From: Chloroflexota bacterium
GTDB taxonomy: Bacteria; Chloroflexota; UBA6077; FW602-bin22; JAMCYS01
Assembly (NCBI GenBank): GCA_023473795.1
Contig: JAMCYS010000132.1
Coordinates: forward strand, 1-41,182
Length of the DNA: 41,182 nucleotides
Reading direction: 5' to 3'
Below are positions 7,053 through 15,269 of the stretch, in pieces. Position numbers and translations under genes: made by a program. The first letter of the stretch is position 1; every line of letters begins with the position of its first letter. Below the pieces are notes generated by a model. That model did not search any database, was not told where the DNA came from, and saw only the letters and a program-made list of their open reading frames with translations.

Positions 7053-9020
7053 TCACCGGTCCGCCTCCTTGGGCAATACCCCCGCGTCCTCCGAGTCTAA
7101 CCGGCGCGGGATCAGTGCCACCCGGGCGAACTGTCGCCGGCGCGAGCGAACCACCATCCCCGCCGCCACCGCGACACTGGCGCGGGGGTCGGCGATCTTC
7201 TCCTCCGCCACCTGGACGCTGCCCTGATCAACCAGCCGCTTAGCCTCGCCCTTGGAGGAGGCCAAGCCGAGGGCAAGGAGCAGGTCCACGACCGGCCAGT
7301 CACCGCCACGCGGCAGGACGACCTCCGGCACGTTCTCCGGCACTTCGCGCTGCTGGATCTCGCGGGCGAAGCGCGCCTCGGCCGCCAGGGCGTCGTCGGC
7401 GCTGTGGTAGAAGGTCACGATCTCCCTGGCCAGGCGTTTCTTGAGTTCCATCGGGTTGACGACGCCGTCGGCCAGCTGCAGCGCCATGTGGGCGATCTCT
7501 CCTTCCGCCACGTCCGTGCACAACTCGAAGTAGCGGACGATCAGTTCGTCCCTGAGCGACATCACCCGGCCGTACATCTCGTAGGGTGGGTCGCCGACGC
7601 CGATGACATTGCCATAGCTCTTGCTCATCTTGCGGCCGTCGGTGCCCTCCAGCAAAGGCACGGCGACGACGTACTTGTCGATATCCTTTAGCGCCTTCAG
7701 GAGAGTGCGCCCGGCCAGCATATTGAAGATCTGATCGGTACCGCCGATTTCGGCGTTGACCTCCATGGCCACGCTGTCGTAGCCCTGCAGCAAGGGATAG
7801 AGGAACTCGTGCAGGCCGATGGGCTTGTTCTCCTCCAGCCGCCGCTGGAACATGTCGCGCTGGATCATCTGTTGCACGGTGAAGTTGGCCGCCAGCTCGA
7901 TCATATCGCGGCTACTCAGGTTATCCCACCAGTCGCCGTTGTAGCGCACCTCGATGGGATTGCTGGGCGAGTTCATGTCCAGGATCTTGGCCGCCTGCTC
8001 GATGTAGCTGCGAGCGTTCTCCTGCACCTGCTCACGGGTCAGCTGCACACGCATCGCCGACTTGTCGGTGGGGTCGCCGATGCGTCCCGTGAAGTCGCCG
8101 ATGAGCAAGACCACCTGATGGCCGAGTCGCTGGAACTCGCGCAACTTGCGCAGGGCGACGGCGTGGCCGATGTGGATCACCGGGCTGGTGGGGTCGATGC
8201 CGATGTAGATGCGGATCTTGCCGCCCGCCCGCAGGTAGCCCTCCATCTCGTCGCGGGGGATGATTTCGGCGACGCCGCGACTGAGCAAGCGCTCTATGGC
8301 ATCCGGCTCGCGCTTCACGGGCGCGGGCAGATCGACCGCGCGCCGTTCCCTGCTGAGGAAGAACGTGGCGGCCAGGCCGCCTAGGCGCTCTTCGATCAGC
8401 GACGTCAGCGACGAGACAGCCGCACGCACCTCGGCCTCGTCCACGCCGACGAAGCCGTCGATGGGGAAGATCACGTTCTGGCTGGCAGGCGTAACCTTGG
8501 CTTTCTCCCCCAGCCGCCAGACCCAGCGGCGAGTGCGCACTTCGGCGTCGTCGGCGTAGACGATCTCGCCCGCCGGCACCGCCTCACCCTCGCTCTGGCC
8601 CATCGGAATAAACTGGTCGGCGGGGCGACTGAGCCGGACGGAGAAGTCGCCCCGCAGTCGATCCATATCGTGCGCGCCGACCGGCAAGCGGTAGCGCAAA
8701 CTGGCGGCGTTGCCCAGGTCGACGGCGGGGTTAATCGACGGTATCTGCTCGCCGGCGGCCACCCGACGCAGCAGCGCTTCGGCGGCGTTAGGGAAGCGTT
8801 CGGGGTCGATCCCCAGACGGCCGAAGGCCTGCCGCCAGACGGCGAAGGAGCTGTCCTGATCGAGGGGTCGAGCGGCGAGCCCTCCGCCTGCCTCGGCGGA
8901 CGCCTCTGCCACCAACTGCGCGCCGGCCTCGCCGTGATTGTTGATGCCCGTGGCCACGACCAGCCCGACGCAGAAGTCGGGGAAGAGATCGAAGATGACG
9001 TCGGCGATGCGAAACTGCAA
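7053..9020 (-). CDS. tyrS: Tyrosyl-tRNA synthetase with N-terminal B3/B4 editing-type domain
   Basis: Charges tRNA-Tyr with tyrosine. Residues 1-230 are a B3/B4 domain like that of PheRS beta (LPSINP-type segment IPSINPAVDLGN, PVGAHDMD, GEIVYADDAEVRTRR). Residues 240-560 are a class I TyrRS with HIGH (283-286) and KMSKS (464-468), the TyrZ-like form. Residues 590-640 are an S4 RNA-binding domain (ASSKGEAKRLVDQGSVQV). The start is TTG 9020, 7 nt after GGGAGG. The longer frame to GTG 9110 runs through the T-box antiterminator and terminator and cannot be the real start. Length is 655 residues, about 230 more than a plain TyrRS. The B3/B4 domain in PheRS hydrolyses Tyr-tRNA(Phe); its job here is unknown. 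Confidence 0.93.
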   Translation of the reverse strand: MQFRIADVIFDLFPDFCVGLVVATGINNHGEAGAQLVAEASAEAGGGLAARPLDQDSSFAVWRQAFGRLGIDPERFPNAAEALLRRVAAGEQIPSINPAVDLGNAASLRYRLPVGAHDMDRLRGDFSVRLSRPADQFIPMGQSEGEAVPAGEIVYADDAEVRTRRWVWRLGEKAKVTPASQNVIFPIDGFVGVDEAEVRAAVSSLTSLIEERLGGLAATFFLSRERRAVDLPAPVKREPDAIERLLSRGVAEIIPRDEMEGYLRAGGKIRIYIGIDPTSPVIHIGHAVALRKLREFQRLGHQVVLLIGDFTGRIGDPTDKSAMRVQLTREQVQENARSYIEQAAKILDMNSPSNPIEVRYNGDWWDNLSSRDMIELAANFTVQQMIQRDMFQRRLEENKPIGLHEFLYPLLQGYDSVAMEVNAEIGGTDQIFNMLAGRTLLKALKDIDKYVVAVPLLEGTDGRKMSKSYGNVIGVGDPPYEMYGRVMSLRDELIVRYFELCTDVAEGEIAHMALQLADGVVNPMELKKRLAREIVTFYHSADDALAAEARFAREIQQREVPENVPEVVLPRGGDWPVVDLLLALGLASSKGEAKRLVDQGSVQVAEEKIADPRASVAVAAGMVVRSRRRQFARVALIPRRLDSEDAGVLPKEADR

Positions 9021-9051
9021 CTGCACACCTCCCAGCGGCTGTCGAAGCCAT

Positions 9052-9330
9052 GAAGAAAGCCTCCCGTCCGTGAGGGCGAGAGGCCTGAACCTTCGCTGTA
9101 CCACCATCACTTCGCCACGCCGTCGCCGGCACGGCCTTGCCCGGTGCCGTTCATAAGAAAGGCACCACGCGCTGTAACGGGCGCCCCCGGCTCAACCTAC
9201 TCACGATCCACTTTCGGTCTGCGACTCCAGAGGGTAATTCGGGGCCACGGCATGGCAGGACTCACACCAACCGCCTGCTCTCTGAGCGCTGCTCCGCCGC
9301 CCCTACTGGTTCTCCTTCGACGTCTCTCGC
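9052..9330 (-). promoter_or_regulatory. Tyrosine T-box leader of tyrS
   Basis: The minus strand shows the T-box parts in order. The stem I distal elements are AGAGAG followed by GGTTGGTGTGAG (about 9284-9261). The specifier loop reads GAATTACC with TAC (9236-9234, tyrosine), then CTCTGGAGT. A GTAGG element follows (9200-9196), then the T-box proper, ATGGTGGTACAGCG (9107-9094), with the UGGU bulge that pairs with the uncharged tRNA CCA end. A terminator GCCTCTCG / CGGGAGGC (9084-9059) then TTTCTTC follows. By analogy with known T-boxes, uncharged tRNA-Tyr would stabilise the antiterminator and let tyrS be transcribed. Confidence 0.93.
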
Positions 9331-9335
9331 CCCGC

Positions 9336-9365
9336 ATTGTAGCCCAGCCGCGCGACTGGGCGCAA
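9336..9365 (-). promoter_or_regulatory. Promoter of tyrS leader
   Basis: TTGCGC (9365-9360), an 18-nt spacer and TACAAT (9341-9336) on the minus strand. This places the RNA start near 9329, just before T-box stem I. Confidence 0.6.
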
Positions 9366-9394
9366 GCCGGCAACGGGCGGCCTAAGTGTGGCCC

Positions 9395-9889
9395 CTAGCC
9401 CTTTTCCCGGAGGAAGAGCGTGAAGTCGAGGTCGCCGGGAGACTGGCCGTACTGGCTCAGCAGAACGCCTGCCTCACCGCGCGTCTGGGTGCCGTGGTTG
9501 ACGACGTGATAGAGCAAGTGCCAGAGCACGTTGCTGGCCCGCTCGCCCTGCAATCGGCGAAAGTCGAACATCCTCAAGATATCGTCGTCGGTCAGCCCCG
9601 CGAGGTAAGTGCGCATCGCCCTTTCCTCGCTCGCCCAGCGCTCTCGCAACGCCTCGAAGGTGGGCAGATCGCCCTCGCTCAAACCTTTGGCCGGCGAGGC
9701 CCCCTCGAAGCGCCGGCGCCAGAGGTACTCCACGCTCACCTCGTGCACGAGCGTCCCGCGCAGGCTGCCGAAGCTCACCGGCGCGGGGGCGACGTATTGC
9801 TCGGGGCTCACCTTGGCGGTGGCGTCCAGAATTCTGGCGTTGGCCCAGTAGTTGTAGGAGAACATCGTCTGGATGTCGGCCGTCAGCAT
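9395..9889 (-). CDS. DinB-like four-helix metalloprotein
   Basis: A 164-residue DinB/YfiT-superfamily protein: a four-helix bundle that binds a divalent metal through three histidines. Visible features are YNYWANARIL near residue 12, HEVSVEYLWRRRF near 49 and HLLYHVVNHGTQTRGE near 123; His49, His127 and His131 or neighbours would be the ligands. Members act as thiol-dependent transferases or are DNA-damage induced, but no activity can be assigned here. It ends just before the tyrS promoter. Confidence 0.85.
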   Translation of the reverse strand: MLTADIQTMFSYNYWANARILDATAKVSPEQYVAPAPVSFGSLRGTLVHEVSVEYLWRRRFEGASPAKGLSEGDLPTFEALRERWASEERAMRTYLAGLTDDDILRMFDFRRLQGERASNVLWHLLYHVVNHGTQTRGEAGVLLSQYGQSPGDLDFTLFLREKG

Positions 9890-9923
9890 ACTCTACCTCT
9901 CACGACGAGCAAAGTGTCGTCGC

Positions 9924-10865
9924 CTATCCCTGGCGCACCGTGGTGATGATATCGTCCACCATCTGCTCGGCCGAGTATGCGGGGCGCCAGCCCAGATCCT
10001 CGGCCGCGGCGGTGCAGTCGATCTCCCAGTCGCGGTAGCCGCGCACCACGGACATGATTACCGGATCCGGCTTGTAGGTGAACTGGGCTTCGGGAAGACG
10101 CGCCTTTACCGCCGCGACCATCTCGGAGGTGACGATCCGTCCGGAGCCGATGTTGTAGATGCGCCGCGGCGCCTGCTCCACAGTCGCCAGCCGGAAGAGG
10201 GCGTTGACTGCGTCCTTGATGTACACCACCGGGTAGATGACGTCCGGCTCGACCTCGATCTCGTAGGGAAGACCCTTGGCTGCCATCTCGGGGATGAAAG
10301 ACGTAAAGAGGCTGGCCGAGCCGGAGCCGGCGGTGCGACCCGGGCCGGTCACCGCCGCAAAGCGGACCGCCCGGAAGTCGAGCCCGTGGCGCCGGACGTA
10401 GAGCAGGCCCATCTGCTCGGACATCAACTTGGTGACGCCGTACCAGCCGTCAGGCTCCGTGGGCCACGACTCCTTGATCGGCTGCGGCAGGTTCTGTCCG
10501 TAGACGCCGATGGTGCTCGCCATCACCACCCGCCGCATGCCGAATTCGCGCGCGCCTTCCAGAACCGTGCGCATACCCATGACGTTCACGGCCAGCGCCA
10601 GGTCGGGGTCGCGGTCGCACCCCGCCGTGAGGATGCCCGCTAGGTGCACGACAGGGTCGGTGCCGGATTCCTTGATCAGCGAGCGAACCAGGTCGCGATC
10701 GCGGATGTCGCCCTGGACGAAGTGAACCCGGTCGCCCCAGGCGCGAAGGATCTTGTCGTTGGGCGGGTAGCGGTCGAAAGCCAAGACATCGTAACCTGCC
10801 GCCAGAAACTCGTTGGCCAGGGCCGGACCGATGAAGCCCGCTCCGCCGGTGATGAACACTGCCAT
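9924..10865 (-). CDS. NAD-dependent epimerase/dehydratase (extended SDR)
   Basis: A 313-residue protein of the extended short-chain dehydrogenase family. It has the N-terminal Rossmann motif TGGAGFIG (6-13), the NAD-binding acidic residue near 31 (FDRYP), and the catalytic pair Tyr142 and Lys146 in YGVTK with Ser/Thr at 117-118. Such enzymes epimerise or dehydrate nucleotide sugars, but the distant form here (no clear GalE or RfbB signature) leaves the substrate open. It sits alone between the DinB gene and the GH18 gene; no sugar operon surrounds it. Confidence 0.85.
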   Translation of the reverse strand: MAVFITGGAGFIGPALANEFLAAGYDVLAFDRYPPNDKILRAWGDRVHFVQGDIRDRDLVRSLIKESGTDPVVHLAGILTAGCDRDPDLALAVNVMGMRTVLEGAREFGMRRVVMASTIGVYGQNLPQPIKESWPTEPDGWYGVTKLMSEQMGLLYVRRHGLDFRAVRFAAVTGPGRTAGSGSASLFTSFIPEMAAKGLPYEIEVEPDVIYPVVYIKDAVNALFRLATVEQAPRRIYNIGSGRIVTSEMVAAVKARLPEAQFTYKPDPVIMSVVRGYRDWEIDCTAAAEDLGWRPAYSAEQMVDDIITTVRQG

Positions 10866-11003
10866 ATCGCCTCTGTCCTTCCTGTTGACTTAGCTGCTCG
10901 TAGTCGCTCGCGGAACCTTACGATCTCTAGTGTACTCCATGAACGGCCAGCCGTGGGAGGGGTACGTCCGTAGTCGAGACGGAGAATCGCCGCCAGGGGA
11001 CGC

Positions 11004-12485
11004 CTACCGCGCCCAGGCAGCCACAGCCGGCCAGACGGCGGGGTCCTCCTGGCCCAGGCGCCAGGCGGCCGCGCCGCCAGCACCGTAGCGCGACACGATC
11101 TCCAACTTGGCCGCGACGGCGGCGGCGTCCTCCAGCCAGACGACGTGGTTCTGGCTCGCCGGAGCCGGCGTGGGCGAGGGCGTGGGCACGGGGGTCCGCG
11201 GCACGGCCGTGGGCGAGGGCGGAGGGCCCTTGGGACAAGCGGCCGGCTGGCGCACCACCACATCGTGCCCCGTCACCGACGGACTGGCCTGGTAGGGCAG
11301 CGGGTCGTTGCCGCCGGCCGCATAGCTGAACTTGGCCGAGCGGGTGACGGGGTCGAGCACGATCGCCTGGCCGTAGGTCCGTGCCACCGCTACCGCCTGG
11401 GTATACAACAGGGCCTTGGCGCGTCCACCAACCGTAGTGTTCCAGTCGTAGCCGTAGAAGGCCATGCCCAGCAGTACTTTCTGCGGCGGGAACTGGCTGG
11501 TGGCGTAAGCCGCGACCTGGTCGACCCAGCTGTAGGGCGCGGTCGAGCCGGGCGCCGAACTGGACGTGGTGTACGAGTAACTCATGATGATGACGAGGTC
11601 GAGGCTGGGCGCCAACGCGGCGTAGTCGTAGGCCCCGGCCCAGCCCGTAGTCACCTCGCGGGTCTTAGCCGGCACCGCCATCGTCACCAGCTTGCCGCGA
11701 GCGCGCAAAGCGGTCGAAACCTCGGCGACAAACGAGGTGAGCGCCGCGCGGTCGGTGGCAGCCACCGCCTCCAGGTCAAGATCGATGCCGGCGTAGCCCT
11801 CCTCCACGACGTAGGCCGCTACCTGTTGCACGGCGTTGGCCCGCGAGGCCGGGTCGGTGAGCAAGGCGTGGTTGAGCGGCTCCGAGCTGGTGAAAAGCGA
11901 GGCCAGCACCGGCAAACCGCTCGACTGGGCAAACGCCTTCAGGGTGCGGTCCTCGCGACTGCTGATACCTCCGCAATAGTCGAAGGTAGCCACCTGCAGG
12001 ACCACGTAGTCCAGCGAGGCCGCCTGGGACTGCAGCGAGTTCCAGGAGCTGACGTCATAGGGAACGTAATAGCCGAGGAATAGGCGACTACCCTGCGAGC
12101 GCGGTGCGGCGGTGGGCGTAGGCGGGGGCAGGGTCGCCGTCGGCACGGCAGTAGGGCTGCGGGTGGGCGTGGCGCTGGGCGGCGGCGTAGCCGTGGCCCG
12201 GGCGGTCGGCGTGCCTGTAGGTGCAGCCGTCTCGGTGGGCACCGCGGTCGAGGTTTCAGTCGCCGTCGCGGTGGACGTAACCGTCTCGGTCGGCGTACCG
12301 GTGGGTTCCAGGGTGGGAGTAGCCGACAGCTCTGGCGTGGCCACGGCGACCACCAGTGGCGTGGGGGCAGGGGTCTCTGTCGCGGTGGCCTCGGGAGGCG
12401 GCGCGGCGCAGGCGGGCAGAGCCGCGAGCAAGACGAAGATGACAATGAATACGGGCAACCGTCTTGCCAAGCGACACGGAACCAC
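11004..12485 (-). CDS. GH18-family glycosidase-like lipoprotein
   Basis: A secreted lipoprotein with a signal peptide ending in a lipobox (LPAC), then about 130 residues of Thr/Pro-rich linker, then a glycoside hydrolase 18 barrel. The catalytic DxxDxDxE-type motif reads GIDLDLE, with MSYSYT and FYGYDW further along and WLED near the end, as in the SleL/YdhD-like peptidoglycan or chitin enzymes. A second Pro/Thr linker (about 30 residues, near 11145-11230) interrupts the barrel before the last strands. The start is GTG 12485, 8 nt after GGAGG; the longer frame to 12584 begins upstream of the promoter. Substrate unknown; cell-wall glycan is likely. Confidence 0.8.
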   Translation of the reverse strand: MVPCRLARRLPVFIVIFVLLAALPACAAPPPEATATETPAPTPLVVAVATPELSATPTLEPTGTPTETVTSTATATETSTAVPTETAAPTGTPTARATATPPPSATPTRSPTAVPTATLPPPTPTAAPRSQGSRLFLGYYVPYDVSSWNSLQSQAASLDYVVLQVATFDYCGGISSREDRTLKAFAQSSGLPVLASLFTSSEPLNHALLTDPASRANAVQQVAAYVVEEGYAGIDLDLEAVAATDRAALTSFVAEVSTALRARGKLVTMAVPAKTREVTTGWAGAYDYAALAPSLDLVIIMSYSYTTSSSAPGSTAPYSWVDQVAAYATSQFPPQKVLLGMAFYGYDWNTTVGGRAKALLYTQAVAVARTYGQAIVLDPVTRSAKFSYAAGGNDPLPYQASPSVTGHDVVVRQPAACPKGPPPSPTAVPRTPVPTPSPTPAPASQNHVVWLEDAAAVAAKLEIVSRYGAGGAAAWRLGQEDPAVWPAVAAWAR

Positions 12486-12538
12486 CGCTGACCCCTCCCC
12501 AGGCCGAGTAAGAGATCGACTCGCCGTACCTGCCGACG

Positions 12539-12568
12539 AGTATAGCACCGGGCGCTCAGCGCCTTCAA
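12539..12568 (-). promoter_or_regulatory. Promoter of the GH18 lipoprotein gene
   Basis: TTGAAG (12568-12563), an 18-nt spacer and TATACT (12544-12539) on the minus strand. The predicted RNA start near 12532 supports the shorter GTG start at 12485. Confidence 0.55.
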
Positions 12569-12600
12569 CCGTCGGGTGTGCCAATTGCGACCGCTCGACG

Positions 12601-12629
12601 GCGACAGCCCCGCCTGGACCTGGTATAAT
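12601..12629 (+). promoter_or_regulatory. Promoter of the DUF401 remnant
   Basis: GCGACA (12601-12606), a 17-nt spacer and perfect TATAAT (12624-12629). The expected RNA start near 12636 is only about 5 nt before the ATG at 12641, and no ribosome site precedes that ATG, so the transcript would be nearly leaderless. Confidence 0.6.
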
Positions 12630-12640
12630 GGCCGCCGCTG

Positions 12641-13080
12641 ATGGTAATGCTGATCAAGGTCGCGCTGGCTTTCGCCGGCGTTTTGTTTCTCTTGCGTTGG
12701 CGCGTCCACATGGTTTGGGCCATGCTGGCCGCAGCGGCGGCTTTGGTCGCACTGTTCGGCATCGCTCCCGAGAGCGCGGCCGAAATCGCCGCGGGTTCGC
12801 TGACGGCGCGGGCGACGCTCGAACTGGCTGCTTCTATCGCCCTGATTATGCTGCTGGAAGGCATCCTCCGCGAGAGTGGGCTGATGCGCACCCTGGTGGA
12901 CTCGCTCCTGGGGCTGGCGCGCGATACTAGGCTCGTCTTGGCGCTGCTGCCGGCATTGATCGGCTTCTTGCCGTCGCCGGCCTGGGCGCGCTGCCTGGCG
13001 CCGACTGGTGTAGCTACTGCAATCCGTTCTGGTGGGCGTCACCACCACCATGTACCTGGCTTGGCCCAAGGTATAGGCTA
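12641..13080 (+). pseudogene. DUF401-family membrane protein, internally deleted
   Basis: Residues 1-120 look like the N-terminus of the DUF401 membrane protein family (about 400 residues when intact): several hydrophobic helices and LLPALIGFLPSPAWAR, matching the family signature PALIGFLPSPGGARFSAP with changes. After GCGCCG the frame loses similarity. Another frame just downstream reads LQSVLVGVTTTMYLAWPKV then stop (13017-13076), which looks like the tail of the same protein. The middle of the gene is therefore missing and the frame is broken. The family function is unknown. Confidence 0.7.
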
Positions 13081-13093
13081 GATAGGAGAGAAG

Positions 13094-13777
13094 ATGGGAG
13101 GAGTGTTTACGGTCCTCAAGTGGGGGGCGCGCGACTGGTACGACGAAATGGTGATGTTCACGGGCGTCGGCGTCATCGCCACGATCGCCTCCTTGCCCTT
13201 CCTGGCCGTCCTCTTCGCTTTGTTCGCCGCGCTCCAGTTGCCACTCTTATTCATTCTGGCTTTCGCGCCGTTTATCCCCAGCCCGGCGCTGGTGGGCATG
13301 TACGGGCTGGCACGTGAATTGGCGAAGGGCGAGGGCATCAGCTGGGCGCTGTTCAAGCAAGTCACCAGCCAGTACTGGAAGAAGAGCCTGTTGCTGTACG
13401 TGATATCGCTCGCCGGCACGGCCTTGATCATTACGAGCATGCTCTTCTACTTGAGCATCGACAACCAGATCCTGCAGTTCCTCGGCTACGCCTGGCTTTA
13501 CGGTGTCTTGATTTGGCTGATGATGCAGATGTACTTGCTGCCATTGCTGCTGGAGCAGGAGCGCGGTTCCATCTTTCGCATCTACCGCAACGCCCTTATC
13601 ATAGCCGTGGCCAAGCCACTGGTCACCCTCGGGGTGTTCATCGTCAGCATACTGCTGCTTATCGCGGGCGCGTTCACCGTAATCGGCCTGCCGCTGGTAG
13701 TGCTGCCGCTCATGGCCAGCCTGGGCGCTCACGCGCTGCGCTACTCGGTCTACGGCCCGCCGGTGATACTGCGGTAG
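13094..13777 (+). CDS. Polytopic membrane protein, DUF624-like
   Basis: A 227-residue membrane protein with about five or six hydrophobic segments (roughly residues 25-60, 105-125, 130-155, 170-205). The N-terminal WGARDWYDEMVMFTGVGVI, the cytoplasmic loop with LFKQVTSQYWKKSLL and the WLYGVLIWLMMQMYLLPLL segment recall YesL/DUF624-type proteins, but the match is by eye. The ATG follows AGGAGAGAAG. It starts 13 bases after the deleted DUF401 gene and probably shares its transcript. No function can be assigned. Confidence 0.6.
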   Translation: MGGVFTVLKWGARDWYDEMVMFTGVGVIATIASLPFLAVLFALFAALQLPLLFILAFAPFIPSPALVGMYGLARELAKGEGISWALFKQVTSQYWKKSLLLYVISLAGTALIITSMLFYLSIDNQILQFLGYAWLYGVLIWLMMQMYLLPLLLEQERGSIFRIYRNALIIAVAKPLVTLGVFIVSILLLIAGAFTVIGLPLVVLPLMASLGAHALRYSVYGPPVILR

Positions 13778-13879
13778 ATCGCGTCAGCCAGGCCCAGCCG
13801 GAGCGTGTGGAGTGCACCCTGTCGGCCCCGCCAATCGTCGTACCCAGGTAAGATGATCGAACCGTGGAGGATGTAGACA

Positions 13880-15193
13880 GTGCAGCCAACCATCTCGCTT
13901 GACTACGCCAAATCGCCGGTCACGCCGGAGATCGCCACCCTCGCCCTGCCCAGGGTGATGAAAGTGCGCCACAACTTCCAGACGCCCGAGATAGCCGACG
14001 TGCGCGCGGCCACGAAAGCCGAGCTGCACAGAGTAGGCCTGGCCGGGCGCTTCCGACCCGGCGCCAAAGTGGCTATAACCTGCGGCAGCCGCGGCATCGC
14101 CTCCCTGCCCGATGTGACGGCGGCCATCGTCGCCGAGGTGAAGCGCCTGGGCGGCGAGCCCTTCATCGTGCCCTCAATGGGCAGCCACGGCGGCGCCACC
14201 GCCGAGGGCCAGCGGACCATCCTCAAAGAGATCGGCATCACAGAGGAAGCCGTCGGCGCCCCCATCAAGGCCACGATGGACGTGGTGGAACTGGGCAGGC
14301 TGGCGCGGGGTATGCCGGTCTACATGGACAAGTACGCCGCCGAGGCGGACGCTATAATCCTCCTTAACCGCATCAAGACCCACTCGCCCTGGGGGCACAT
14401 CGGCAGCGGCCTGATGAAGGTCAGCACCATAGGCCTGGGCAAGCAGGTGGGCTGCAACTCGATCCACGCCTGGACGGTGGGCACGGCACAGCTCTACCAC
14501 ACGATCGTAGAGGCCTTCCAGCTGGTGCGGCAGACGAAACCGGTGATCCTGGGCGTGGGCATCCTCGACAACGCCTACGCCAGGCCGGCCAAGATCGTGG
14601 CCGTGGAGCCGGAGGCCCTGCCCGAGGTGGAGCCGGGACTGCGCCAGGAGGCGGCGCAACTGGTGGCACGGCTGCCCTTCCAGGAGCTCGACGTGCTGGT
14701 GCTGGACGAGATGGGCAAGAACACCAGCCCCGGCGGGGTCGATCCCCTGGTGATCGGCCGGCCAAAGACGGACCCGGATGGCAAACAGATCCCCGGCCTG
14801 CCCAACTACAAGCGGGTCGTCGTGCTGAGCGTGACGCCGCAGTCGCACGGCAACGCCATCGGCGTGGGCAACGTGGACGTAATCACGCGGCGCCTCGCCA
14901 GCAACATCGACTGGTACGCCATGTACATGAACTCCATCTCGGCCTGCGCGGTGGACGGCGTGCGCCTGCCGATGGTCCTGCCCAGCGACAAAGAGGCGAT
15001 CCAGATTGCCGCTCTGGCTTGTGGCATGCAGGCCAGGCAGAACCTGAAGCTGGTACGCGCCCGGAGCACGCTGAAGATAGCGGAGTTCTACATCTCCGAG
15101 GCTCTCGCGCCAGCGGTGAAGGAGCTGCCGCAGCTCGAGCAACTCAGCGAACTGGCGCCACTGGCCTTCAACGAGCAAGGGAACCTGTTCTAG
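13880..15193 (+). CDS. LarA-like / DUF2088 lactate racemase domain protein
   Basis: A 437-residue soluble protein. Residues 55-125 (AITCGSRGIASLPDVTAAIVAEVKRLG, then PSMGSHGGAT in pieces) match the N-terminal fold of LarA-type nickel-pincer racemases, where such GSHG and DRPTR-like loops bind the cofactor. Further on, ILLNRIKTHSPWGHIGSGLMKVSTIGLGKQ resembles DUF362-type segments. It is not a canonical LarA: the pincer-binding lysine and histidines cannot be placed confidently. No larB, larC or larE lies nearby. The GTG start is 9 nt after GGAGG. It may be a hydroxyacid racemase or epimerase of unknown substrate. Confidence 0.65.
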   Translation: MQPTISLDYAKSPVTPEIATLALPRVMKVRHNFQTPEIADVRAATKAELHRVGLAGRFRPGAKVAITCGSRGIASLPDVTAAIVAEVKRLGGEPFIVPSMGSHGGATAEGQRTILKEIGITEEAVGAPIKATMDVVELGRLARGMPVYMDKYAAEADAIILLNRIKTHSPWGHIGSGLMKVSTIGLGKQVGCNSIHAWTVGTAQLYHTIVEAFQLVRQTKPVILGVGILDNAYARPAKIVAVEPEALPEVEPGLRQEAAQLVARLPFQELDVLVLDEMGKNTSPGGVDPLVIGRPKTDPDGKQIPGLPNYKRVVVLSVTPQSHGNAIGVGNVDVITRRLASNIDWYAMYMNSISACAVDGVRLPMVLPSDKEAIQIAALACGMQARQNLKLVRARSTLKIAEFYISEALAPAVKELPQLEQLSELAPLAFNEQGNLF

Positions 15194-15269
15194 CGCTGGC
15201 TGCCTCTCGCCTTCAGGGGGCCGTCTGATCGTGGTAGAATTCTGGCTACCAGCAAGCGGAGGCGGGACT

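Noticed and set aside
9020-9110. N-terminal extension of tyrS to GTG 9110
   Set aside because: This stretch is the T-box antiterminator and terminator, and the ribosome site points to TTG 9020.
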